NCBI GenBank assembly: GCA_029562975.1
Contig: JAKQTR010000041.1
Coordinates: forward strand, 62,001 to 126,000
Origin: Acidobacteriota bacterium
GTDB taxonomy: Bacteria > Acidobacteriota > Vicinamibacteria > Vicinamibacterales > JAKQTR01
Direction: 5' to 3'
Length of the DNA: 64,000 nt
The notes beneath the pieces were generated by a model. The model did not search any database. It worked only from the letters and a program-made list of their open reading frames with translations, and was not told where the DNA came from. Below are positions 38,089 through 50,400 of the stretch, piece after piece. The translations under genes were made by a program, and so were the position numbers. How positions within the stretch are numbered: position 1 is the first letter of the stretch; each line of letters begins with the position of its first letter.

Positions 38089-38483
38089 CGAAGAGTCCTT
38101 TCGGGAGCGAACCCTCGCGCAATCGCGCGCGCGTACGATAGCGCGACTTGGCTCGAAACACCACTTCGAGACGGCGCCGGCCGGCGTGAGGGGCCCGGAG
38201 ACGGACAGTCTGTAAGGACGGGCGACCACAAGAACAAAGTCTCGCTGGAGGCAGAGATCTGGCGATGGCTGGCGGGTCGTCCGCTGGGATCGCCGCGAAT
38301 TCCGCCACGATCCGCGCGCCTTCGCTCTGGGGCGTGCTCGCGAAGAGAGGCACGGACCTTGCAGCACCCACGTGTCACAGGCCAAGACCGTCTGCTCGCT
38401 TCCTGAGATCTCCGCCTGTTGGGGGTCTGTCCAGGTCTCGGACCCGGACAGCGCCTGGCAGTACCTGCTCTGAGGATGGAGTC
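38089..38483. other. 395-bp intergenic region between the M14 gene and the giant-protein operon
   Basis: No protein-coding content could be supported on either strand. It must hold the divergent promoters. TATCGT (complement of 38135-38140) is a weak -10 candidate for the M14 gene. A strong dyad lies at 38427-38451 close to the giant gene. No heptamer array is present. Confidence 0.6.
38427..38451. promoter_or_regulatory. Strong interrupted hairpin/dyad before the giant gene
   Basis: CTGTCC-A-GGTC-TCG-GACC-C-GGACAG pairs over ten base pairs with a single A/C mismatch and a 3-nt loop, ending 32 bp before the ATG. It could be an operator or an RNA structure in the leader. Confidence 0.45.
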
Positions 38484-41400
38484 ATGCAGGCTCGAGCGGC
38501 CGGACGCGCGCTGCTGCGGCTGGCGCCGACGCTCGCGGCGATGGGGACCACGGTCCTCATGGCGTCCTCTGCCGATTCACGGCCGGGGTTGACGAGCGGG
38601 GCTGCGCCTCAGGCTCCCTTTCAGCTCATCATCGCGCCTCTGCCGATAGGCGGCTCCGTGTCGGGACCCGGGCTGGCCTGTGGTTCGGGCGGCACGGCCT
38701 GCCAGACAGCCCCCGGCGGCGCAACGGCCGTCACGCTCACCGCCGCGCCGGCGCCGGGGTACGCGTTCGCGGGCTGGGGAGGCGACTGCGCGGGAACGGC
38801 CCTCGAAACAACGGTCGAAGTCGACGGGCCTCGGACGTGCAGCGCGGTGTTCGCGTCCACGGGTGCGCCGGCCGACGGGCCCCCGTATTCGATGACGGTG
38901 GTGCCGACGGCGGGCGGGCGCGTCCGGGCGGCGGGCATCCACTGCGGGATTGGCGACGCGCTGTGCAGCGTGGCGGTGAACCGGGCGAGCACGCTCGGGA
39001 TGGTGGCGGAGCCGAGTCCCGGCTACACGTTCCGTTACTGGACCGGAGATTGCGCGGGCACGAGCGACAGCCTGTGGATGTGGCTGGCCGGCCCTCGCAC
39101 CTGCAGCGCGGTGTTCACGCGGACGGGCGGCCCGGTTCCGGTGACGTATCGGCTCACGATCAACCCGATCCCGACGGGCGGCACCGTGCGCTGGGATGGA
39201 CTCACGTGCGGCTCGGGCGGCACCGCCTGCCAGGTGACGTATGCGGCCCCCACGTCGGCGATGCTGTCGGCGGTTCCCGACGCGGGCTACACGTTCACGG
39301 GATGGGGCGGCGCCTGCAGCGGCACGGCGCTGACCAGCGAGGTGCAGGTCGATGGCGTCAAGACCTGTTCCGCCGCCTTCGCGCCGACGGGCGGCGGGCC
39401 GCCGGTGAACGGCCCTCCGTACTCGATGACCATCGCGGTGCCGACGGGCGGCACGGTCCGGGCGGCAGGCATCGACTGCGGCGGCGGAGCGCTGAAGTGC
39501 AGCCTCACGCTGCAGGGGCCCGCGACGCTCGGCATGGAGGCGACGCCGGCAACCGGCTTCGTGTTCGGCGGATGGACGGGGGACTGCACGGGAACGGCCG
39601 CGAGTCTCTGGGTGCCGCTGACCGGTCCTCGGATGTGCGGCGCGGTCTTCTCGCCGATGGGCTCGGTTCCCGTCTACCAATTGACCATCAGTCCGACCCC
39701 GGCGGGCGGCACCGTGAATTGGGGCGGCCTCATGTGCGGCACGGGCGGCTCGGCCTGCCAGGTCACGTTCGCCAGCGCCACCTCCGCCACCTTGACCGCC
39801 GTGCCGGACAGCGGCTTCACCTTCACCGGGTGGGGGGGCGACTGCGCAGGCTCCCTGCATACGACCACCGTTGAGGTCAATGGGATCCGGACGTGCAGCG
39901 CGAGGTTCGTCGCGTCGGGCGGGGCGCCTTCGGTTGGGCCGCCATACGCGATGACGGTGCTCCCGCCTGCTGGCGGCGCCGTCCAGGGGGCGGGCATCAA
40001 CTGCGGGCTTGGCGGCGCGGCCTGCTCGGTGACGATGCCGGCGGCGATGACGCTGGGACTCACGGCGACGCCCGCCAGTGGATACGCCTTCACGGGTTGG
40101 ACGGGCGATTGCCTGGGGAACAGCCGGAACCTGTGGGTCCTGCTGAACGGACCTCGGGTGTGCGGAGCCGCCTTCGCGCCGATCGGCGCGCCCGAGAACC
40201 AGGCGCCGGTGATCACGTCGACGCCGGGGCTGACGGCGACGGTCGGGCAGGCGTATGGCTATCTGGTGACGGCGACGGACGGGGATGGCGACGCGCTGAC
40301 GTATGCGCTCACGGCCGCGCCGCCGGGGATGACGATCGGGGCGGCCACGGGGCTGGTCACGTGGACGCCGGCGGCGGGGCAGGCCGGGACGCAGGCAGTG
40401 ACCGTCGCAGTGAGCGACGGGCGGGGCGGCACGGCGACGCAGAGCTTCACCATCACGGTGAGCGCGGCGGCGAACCAGGCGCCGGTGATCACGTCGGCGC
40501 CGGGGCTGACGGCGACGGTCGGGCAGGCGTATGGCTATTTGGTGACGGCGACGGACGGGGATGGCGACGCGCTGACGTTTGCGCTCACGGCCGCGCCGCC
40601 GGGGATGACGATCGGGGCGGCCACGGGGCTGGTCACGTGGACGCCGGCGGCGGGGCAGGCCGGGGCGCAGGCGGTGACCGTCGCGGTGAGCGACGGGCGG
40701 GGCGGCACGGCGACGCAGAGCTTCACCATCACGGTGGGCACCGTGCCGGTCGAGAACCGGGCGCCGCAGATCACGTCCGCGCCCGTCACGGCGGCCACGG
40801 CCACCGAGCCCTACGCTTACCGGGTTGTCGCCACTGACGCCGACAGCGACCCGCTGGGCTTCGCGCTGACCGCGGCGCCCGCCGGCATGACGATCGGGTC
40901 GGCCACGGGGCTGGTCGCGTGGACGCCTGCGCCTGGCCAGGCCGGCTCACACGCCGTCTCGGTGCTGGTCAGCGACGGGCGGGGCGGCACGGCCAGGCAG
41001 AGCTTCACGATCGCTGTCGCGAACGCGCCCAACGAGGCCCCGGCCGTCGTGATCCCGCCGGTGCCGCCGGTCACCCTCCCGGCCACCGCCGCGATCACCG
41101 CGAGCGTCACCGATGACGGGCAGCCGCAGCCGTCGCCCACGCTCGTGTGGGAGCAGATCGACGGCCCGGGAACGGCCACGTTTTCGCCGGCCAACGCAGC
41201 GACGACCACTGTCGGCTTCAGCGCGCCCGGCACCTACACGCTGCGGCTCACGGCGAACGACGGAGCGCTGACGGGCTCGGCGTCCTGCACGATTACCGTG
41301 AACGAGGCGGCGAACCAGACGCCGGTGGTTACGATTGCGCCGATCCCGCCGGTGATCCTGCCGGCGACGGCCACGGCGGTCGCGACGATCTCCGACGACG

Positions 41401-44400
41401 GGAAGCCGCAGCCGTCACCCACGCTCACGTGGTCGAAGTCCAGCGGGCCGGGCGACGTGACGTTCGCATCGCCTGCCGCTGCCACGACGGGAGTGACCTT
41501 CGGCGCGGCTGGCACGTACGTGCTGTCGCTGAGCGCGTTCGACGGCGCCGCGACGGGGTCGGGGACGGTGACGGTGACGGTCATGCCCCCGAACGAGCCG
41601 CCCACTGTCTCTGCGGCGGGTGACGCGTCGGTCGTGCTGCCCGCATCTGCAGCTCTCCGCGGAATTGCCTCGGACGATGGACTGACTCGCGCGCTGACCT
41701 ACTCGTGGACCAAGGCGAGCGGTCCAGGGACGGTGACGTTCTCGGCCGCGAACGCGCTCGAGACGACCGCGGCCTTCGGCGCGGCCGGTACCTACGTCCT
41801 GCGCTTCACCGCCGATGACGGCGAGTACCAGCGATCGGCCGACGTCCCGGTCACCGCGGCCGCGCCGGCCTCGTCGAACGCCGCGCCGGTCGTCGGCGCC
41901 GGCCCGGATCTCGCGGTCACGCTTCCCGGCACCGCGGCGCTGGCGGGAACGGCCACCGACGACGGCAAGCCGGCGGGGAGCGCGCTCGATGTGACGTGGC
42001 TGAAGGTGAGCGGCCCCGGCACGGTGAGCTTCGCGAACGCAAAGGAGGCCGCGACCACCGCGGCGTTCGGCGAAGCGGGCATCTACGTGCTGCAACTGAC
42101 GGCAAGCGACGGAGAACTGGTGACGGCCGACGAGGTCGTGGTGACGGTGTCGGCGGCGTCGGCCGCGGGGGATCGATCGCCGCCGGTCGTCAGCCTCACG
42201 GCTCCAGCCACGGCCCTGCCTGGAGCCCAGGTCGACGTCAGGGCTGAGGCCGTCGACGGCACGGGCGTGTCCGTGCTTCGGCTCGAGATCGAGGGGCAGG
42301 CGCCCGTGGAAGTCAGCGGAGGAAGCCTGTCGGCGGTACTCGACGTTCCCGCCGTCGCGGCGGTGGGCCTGACGTTCCGGATCGTCGCCATCGCGCGCGA
42401 CGCCGCGGGCAACGAGGGGCGCGCGGAGACGTTCCTCACCGTCACGGCCACGCCTGACACGACGCCTCCCGAAATTCGCGTCCGAGGGCCGGCGAGCGCC
42501 GCCCCGGGCCAACTCGTCGTACTCGCCGCGGAGGCCAGCGACGCGGTCGGCGTGGCGTCCGTCGTGTTCCTGGTTGACGGCGCCACGATCTTCACCGACG
42601 CTGCGGCGCCGTTCCAGGCCACGTACCTGGTCCCGGCCGACTCGGCCGTGGGGTCCACCCTGGCGGTCACGGCGCGCGCGGCCGATGCGGCCGGCAATCT
42701 CAGCGAGAGCCTGCTCAGCATCCTCGTGTCGGACGCTGCGGACACGACGCCGCCCGTGGTGTCGCTGACGGCGGCGGCCGAGACGCCGCCCGGCGCGCTC
42801 CTGACCTTTGCGGCGTCGGCAAGCGACGGGGGCGGGGTCGCCCTGCTCACGTTCGCCGTCGACGGGGCCGTCATCGCCTCGCTGTCCGATCCGCCGTATC
42901 AGGTCCAGTACCAGGTGCCCGTGGCGCTCGTGCCGGGCATGACGCTCCAGGTGACGGCGGCTGCGACCGACTTCGCCGGCCTCTCGGCAGCGGAAGCGAA
43001 GACGGTGACGGTCGTCGCGCCTTCGGCGTCAACGGCCGCGTTGGTGACGGGCGAGGTGTACGACGACGCCACGGGCCTGCCGCTCGAAGGGGCGTCCGTG
43101 CAGCTGCTCGGTCCTGCAGCCGCGGGCGCCGTCACGACGCTGGCGTCGTCGGATCGGCGCGGGCGATACGCGCTGACGGCGAGCGCCGGAACGGGTGTCG
43201 TCCGCGTGAGCAAGGACGGTTGGACGAGCGCGGACCGGCCGGTGACGGCAGCGGCCGGGCAGGCCATGGAGGCGCTCGATGCCCGCCTGACACGCGTTCC
43301 CTCGTCCGGCGAGGCGGTGACGCCGGCGCTCGGCGCTACCATCGGCGTCGGTACGGCCCGCCTCGTCGTCTCTCCCGGTGCGGTGGCCGGGCCAGTGACC
43401 CTGAGTCTGGTACCTGTCGGCCAGCAGGGCCTCGAGGGGCTGCTGCCGTACGGATGGACGCCGGTCGCTGCCGCGGACGTCATGCCTCACGGCGTGGTCT
43501 TCGCCGGCAGCGCGCTGCTGCGCTCCGCCAGCGCGTGGCGGCTCCAGGAAGGCACGCCGCTCTGGCTCGTGAGGTACGACGAGGCCGCTCAGGCCTGGCG
43601 CGCCGTCGCGCCGGCAGCTGCGCCGCCAAGTGGTTCGCCCTTGGAATCCGCGATTCCGGCCGGCGGCCAGTACGCCTGGGTCATCGCGGACGCCTCGCCC
43701 GTCATCCCGCCCGAGCCCACGGCCGGCGGACTGTTGGGCGGCGTGGCCGCTCCGGCGCTGTCCGCGGGCGTGACGGCGACCATCACCCCGCAGCCGAGGA
43801 TCATCTTCTACGCGGCCGGCGTGCACTCCGACGTGACCGGCCGCGTCACGCCCGCCGGGGACGTCTCCAGCGGCGTGCGCCTCTCTGCAAGGGTCGACGA
43901 GTCGTACACCTATTACTCCGGGGCGACGATCGCGCCCGAGCCGTTCCTGCAGGATGTGGTCGCGTTCCGCGTGCCGGGAGGGGCGGGCGTGCTCGACGCG
44001 GAGTTCGTCGTCACGCCGTCGCTCGCGTTCGAGCCGCTGACGCTCGAACTGGGCGTGATCGGCGTCGAGCTATACGCGCCTTCAGCGGTCCCGTTCGCCG
44101 GCAGCGTCGTCGGCGCCGGCGGCGGGTCCGTCTCGGGCCCGTCCGGCGAGTTGCTGATCGTGCCGCCCGGGTCGACGGCTGACCCGTCTGCCGTCACGCT
44201 GACCACGCTGCCTGCCGACCAGGTCGGCGTGCCGCTGCCCCAGGGCGTCGCGTTTGCGGGCGCCGTGCAGATCGCGCTGACGTCCGAGTTGCTGCAGGGC
44301 GGGGTGCTCTCGATGGCGAAGCCCGCCGGGGCGGCGGAAGGCGATGCCTTCCTGCTGGTCCGCCTCGACGAGATCGGCGGACGCACGAGGTTCGTGCTCG

Positions 44401-47400
44401 CGGCACTGGGCCGGATCGAGGGCGATCGGCTCGTCTCGTACACGATCGTCGACGGCCGGGCGGTGGCGCTCGAAGGCGTGCGGAAGCCGGGCCGGTACCT
44501 GTTCGTCAAGCCTGCCGCGCCCCTCGGGTTCGCGGACGGCATCGTGAAGGGAGCCGGCAACGAGCCATTCGCCGGCGCGCTGGTGTCGAGTGACGTCCTC
44601 GACGTCGTGTCGCGGTCCGCGTCGACGGGCGCGTATTTCGCCGCCGCTCCGGGCGGTCCCGTCACGCTGACCGCGCTCGATCTCGTCAAGAACGACTCCG
44701 GATCGGCGGCGACGTTCCTCTCGGCCGGGCTCGTGCTGCCTGTCACCCTGCAGATCGCGGAGCAGCCGCCGAGGGTCGTGAGCGTGGCGCCGGCCAACGG
44801 CGCGCGCGGCGTGCCGTTGACCGACCCCGTGGTGGTGACATTCTCGGAGCCCATCGACCCGGCGTCGGTCGCGGGAGCGAACCTCGCGAACGTGCTGCTC
44901 GCGGACCCCGCCGGCGCGCGCGTCGAGGGGGCTGCGGCGCTGTCGGCCGGCAACACCATCCTCACGTTCCGCCCCGTCTCGGCGCTCGCGGCCAACACGC
45001 GGTACACGCTCACGCTCTCCGCCGCGATCACGGACGTGTCCGGCTACGCGCTCACGCCGGCGTTCACGTCGTACTTCGACAGCCTCGACACGACGCCGCC
45101 TCCGATGCCGCCGGCGGGCACGATCTCCGCTTCGATTCCAGCCGGCGGCCTCAGCACGGTCGCGGCAACCCAGGGAACGGTGTCGCCGACGGACGCGGTC
45201 TACATCAAGAACCTGACTACGGGTATCTCGGTCCCGGTGCCGCAGGCGCTGTATCAGGCGAACGGGAGCTTCGAGTTCGCCGTGCCGGCCTCCGTGACAG
45301 ACCGGCTGCAGCTGCGCATCGTCGATGAGGCGGGCAACGAGACGGTGGTGGACCTGGAGCGCTTCCAGCAGACGAACGCCGACGGCAGCCTGTCCGTCGC
45401 GGTGGACGGCGAGGGCGCCGACATCGTCGGGCCCGGCGGGGCGCAGGTGGAAGTGCCGCCCAACGCATTCCCGGACGGCGCCGTGGTCACCGTGAAGGGA
45501 CTCGCGCTCGCCGAGATCCCGGTTCAGCTCTCCGGGACCGACCTTGAGCGCTTCGCGATGCAGGGGGCGCTGACGCTGGACTTCGGCGGCCAGGTCCCGG
45601 CGCGCCACGTGAACGTGTCGATCCCGGCCGACGGAGACGAGCCGGCGGACACGGTGTGGGTGGTGAGCCGGCTCGTCGAGCTGCGCGGCGAGACGCGGAT
45701 GGCCGTCGTGGACACCGCGAAGCTGCGGGACGGCCGGATCTGGACGGCGTCGCCCCCGTTCCCGGGCGTGACCGGCGGCGGGACGTACGTGTTCGTCCAG
45801 TCGAAGGGGCCGATGGGGGTGGCGCACGGCCGCGTGCTCTCGATGCCGGGCAGCGCGAACTTCATCGAGGCGTCGCTCCAGAGGATGTCGTCGGACTTCG
45901 GCACGATCGTGGCCATGCTGCCGTTCGTCGTGACCAGCGACTACGCCGACGCGTGGGGCTATCCCTTCCCGGCCGGTCGCGTCACGCTGTCGCAGAACCG
46001 GGTGCGCCTGCGCGTCGAGCCGACGATCGTCGCGCCCATGCACCGCGAGCTGCGTGTGCGGAACACCGTCACCTCGCAGGTGGAGTCCTATCCCATCGTG
46101 CCCGTCGACTACCGGGTGCAGGTCGCGGGCGAGATCGATGACGGGTTCGACATCAGGGTCAGGGGACCGCTCGGCGAGCACAAGGTCACCGTGGCCCGCC
46201 TGACGTCGGGCGCGCCGGACTCGGTCGTGATCAGGCTCGACGCCGACGCGATCGAGGTGCCGGTGACGCAGGTCTACGTCAAGAACCTGGTTAGCGCGGC
46301 CGAGTCCACCTTCGACTTCCCGCTTCCCGATGTCGTCGCGAGCGTACCGGGCGGCCTCGGCGACGCTCGGGAGGTCGATCTGGTCCAGGTGTCCGGCGAG
46401 TTCTGGCGCCTCGCCTCGAGCGAGTACCACGTGCTGCCCTCGCTGGCGGGGGACACCGGCAACCTGGTGCTGCGCATCGCCGGCGGCGCGCTGACGGGCG
46501 GCGGCGAGGTCAAGTCGCTTCGGCTCGCCGGGCAGGGCGGCTTCGATCTCGAGGTGCCCTTCGCGCCCGGCGCGCTGGAGCAGGACTTCCGGTGGGCGTT
46601 CGACGGCGATGCGGCGCAGCTCTATGTGCTCAACGTGGACTACGGGTCGGGCAGCCCGATCCCGATAGCCATCCCGGCGTTCACGCTCAGCGTCACGAGC
46701 GTCACGACGAACCAGGTGACGCGCACGATCAGCGCCTTCGTGCCGCCGCCGGACGAGCCGATGGATCTCGGCACGGTCACCGACGACCCGAACGTCCCGT
46801 ACATCGTGCGCGGGCCGTCGCAGACCGGCGCCTTCGACCCGCTGAGCCCCCTGACGCTCACGTTCTCGGAGCCGATGGACCCGGCGAGCTTGAAGCAGTT
46901 CATCACCCTGCTCGACGGCCAGGGGCGGGCCGTCGCCGGTGAGGTCCGCGTCTCCGGCGGGAACATGGTGGCGACGTTCGTGCCGGCGCAACCGCTGCGG
47001 ATGGGAAGGACCTATACGCTGAAGGTCCAGGGAGGCACGCCGGCGACGCCGGCCGAGCGCGCGCAGGGCATCGTGCCGGCGGGCGCGGTCGATCGGGGCG
47101 GCAATCCCGTGGCCACGACCGCGATCACGATCACCACGTTCGCGCCCAGGTCGATCGGATCGTTGGCCTGGACCGCGGCGATCAAGGACGTGGCCATCCG
47201 CCGCAGGAAGGCCGGCTCGACGACGACCACGACGCTGTTCGTGACGACCGGCGGGCCGGCGGAGAACCTGCTCGCCATTGACGCCACCAGCCCCAGCCAG
47301 CTGATCGTCGTTGGACGCGCGTCCGCGGCCGCGAGCCAGCAGCGGATCACGCTGCTGCCGGAGGCGTCGTTCACGGATCGGACCGGGCAGGTGTTCAGCG

Positions 47401-50400
47401 GCGACCTGGCGGTCAGCACGCATTTCAACGTGGACTCCTCGTCGATGGTGTTCTGGAACGTGACGAACCCCGCGGCGCCGGGCGTGCTGTCGGGCAAGGT
47501 GCTGACGCTGAACCCCGACTTCGCGGGGAGCGTCACGACCGGCGCCGTGCTGGTGAACGGCTTTGCGCGGGGCATTGCGGCGGTGACGACCGCGTCGGGG
47601 CCCGTGGCCTATGCCACCGTCGATCAGGTCGGCGTGATGGCGGGCGTCGTCAAGAACAACGTGCCCCAGCGGGCGCCGGGGCAGCGCCTCTCGGAGCCCG
47701 TGTTCGGCGGCCAGTTCACGGACGTCGTGGCCCACCAGGGCATGCTCTACGCGGTGAGCCCGGCCGCCGGAAACGCCTTTGCGGTGCTCGACCCGAGCCT
47801 CGGGCTCGCCGGCAGCACGGGCGTGTCGTTCCGGTCGCGCCGCCTCCGCGTCGTGAGCGGCCTGCAGTCGGACACGAACGGCGACGGGCTCATCTCGTCG
47901 CAGGAGGTGTTCTCGCTCGCCGTGCTGGCCGGGGACTTCGGGATCTCCGTCGTGGACGTGCGGGACGCCGGGGCGCCGGCCGAGATCAGCCGCATTCCGA
48001 TCCCGGGCGTCGTGCGCGACCTCGAGGTCGACACGGCTACCCGGCGCATCTTCGCCGGAGTGGATCTGTCAAGCGGCGGGCCGGCGCTGATGGTCATCGA
48101 CCTGTCCAGACCCGCGCTCGGAGCCGGCTCGGACGCCGACGGCGACGGGTACGACGACAGGGTGCTGTGGACGCGGAGCTACGCGCCGGGCGTCAACGGC
48201 CTGCGCCTCGACGCCGATCGCGGCTTGCTCTACATCGCCCATCCGGGCGGCCTCGACGTCTGGAGCGTCTACGACAGTTGCTGCGACGTCGGCGTGGACA
48301 TGGCGGCCCCCATCGAGTCGCAGCCGCTGGGCAGCAGCGACGACCTCTACGCGAAGGAGCTGGCGGCCATCCGGCACGGCATCATCATGGGCCTCGACCG
48401 GGCCCGGAGCGCATGCCAGCGGTTCGACGTCACCCGGCTCAGGATGCACGAGTCGGGCAGCAGCGCCTGCCTCTGGGGGCCCGACCCGGCAAAGAACTGC
48501 GGCTCGAACTACCAGCCCGGCCTGAGCGACCACGACATCTCGGTGTTCATGCCGAACGACTGGTACGACGAGGGCGCGCTCGTGCCGAATCCCAGCAAGA
48601 CGAGCGACCCGAAGGACAACAGGCCTTCGGCGATCACGCTCGCGGCGTGCACGGTCGACGCGCTCAGCTATCCCTTCACGGACGTGGACGACCCGGACAA
48701 GCGGCCCAGGGAGATCGACGGGTTCAAGTTCCACGACATCACGTTCCTGCCGAACTTCATCGAGGACTTCACGTCGGCCCGCTACCGGCTCGCGCGCACG
48801 AACCCGGGCGAGGGCGACGCGGACAACGATCTCGCGCTGGGGCGGCAGCTGCTGGTGATGAAGCACCTCACCGAGGCGTACGGGGTGAAGCTGCAGGAGA
48901 GCGACCCCGGGTACAAGGCCGAGTACGCGAACGTCGGCTTCACCGAGGCGGACTTCACGGCCACGATGACGAAGTACCGCACCGAGACGGGAATCCCGCT
49001 GGTCGAGGGCCACGAGTGGTCGAACCTGATGGAGTTCCTGATGGTGAAGGCCAGGGCCCTCGTGCGGATTGCCGGCTCCGAGGACGAGACGTCGGCCTTC
49101 CACCACGAGTTCATCCACCAGCTGCACGTCGCGGGCAAGGCGGGCATCCGGTCGGCGCTCGCGGCGATGGTCGCGCGCCCGGCCTCGCGCGATCTGGTCC
49201 TGCGTTTCAAGCGCGACGAAACGGACCCGGCCGCGGGCCTCTACATCCTGCGAGGCCCGGGTGCGAACGCCTGCCTCGAGTACGAGCGTGAGATCGACGG
49301 CACGCTGAAGGCCCCGGCGCTCTACTCCAAGGCCCGCGCATGCGGCTCGATGGAGGACTACGCCGCGTCGACGGCCGTGCGCACGCTGCAGGTGCTCGAT
49401 CCCGCCGACCGGCCGTTCACGGAGGACACCGTCAAGGAGATCCTCCGCTTCTACCTCGTGAAGTCGGACGAGATCCAGATCCGCGACGCCGCCGAGGCCG
49501 ACCGGTTCCTCGCGACGGTCTACCGGTTCATCCAGGACGTGCAGGCGAAGACCCTCGACTACTGGAGCCTGTACACGAGCGGCCTGATCGAACGGGAGGC
49601 GATCGACCAGACGCCCGACCCGGACCCGCCGTTCCCGCAGAACCAGGACCGGCTCTGGCGGCGCCGCGACAACATGGCGAAGAAGGTCAGCCGGCTGTCC
49701 GAGGTCGGCAAGGTCAAGCTCCAGGTGATCCCGCACGTCTACAACCGGAGCTACCGCGACGTCGCCGGCGTCGACCTGGCGATGTACGTGGCTCAGCCCG
49801 GGCAGAGCGCGTCGAGCCTCTCCTGCGGGACCGACGAGAACGGCGCTTCGTTCTGCGGCATCCAGCTCGACCTCGAGGGCGGCGACCACGCCTATCCGGA
49901 TTTCCGCCTCCGGGCCGACGGCTCGTTCGAGCGGACAAGCTCGAACGGCAAGAAGATCCCGTACTTCCTCCTGAAGGTGGACCAGTCCGCGATTCCCGCG
50001 AACACGCTGGGCCACGTCGCCTTCACCCTCGACTTGCCAAAGCGGTCCCTGCGCGAGTCGAACCGCCAGAACAACCTCGGCGGCTTCTACTTCTACAAGC
50101 TCGACACGACGGGGCAGACGGTGCTGCCGGCCATCCCGGCGACCGTGCCGGTGCCCGCTGCGGCAGGCGGCAGCCAGGCCCTCGAGGGCGACGCGGGTTG
50201 CCTGGCGAGCCCCGCGCTGTCGGTCAACCAGGTCATGTCCATCGGCGGCCAGGTCCTGCAGAGCCCTGTTGCGCTGTTCATGGGAGAGACGGCGACCCTG
50301 ACGCTGACCGTCACGAACGCGTCCTCCCTCGACGCAACGGGCGTGATGGCCTGCAGCACGCTGACGAACGAGTGCTATCCCCTGGGCACCATCGCGGCGG

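Noticed and set aside
44082-47735. 1,217-residue open frame antisense to the first giant gene
   Set aside because: Biased His/Arg/Asp-rich translation and no start-site signals; codon-position bias supports the plus-strand frame.
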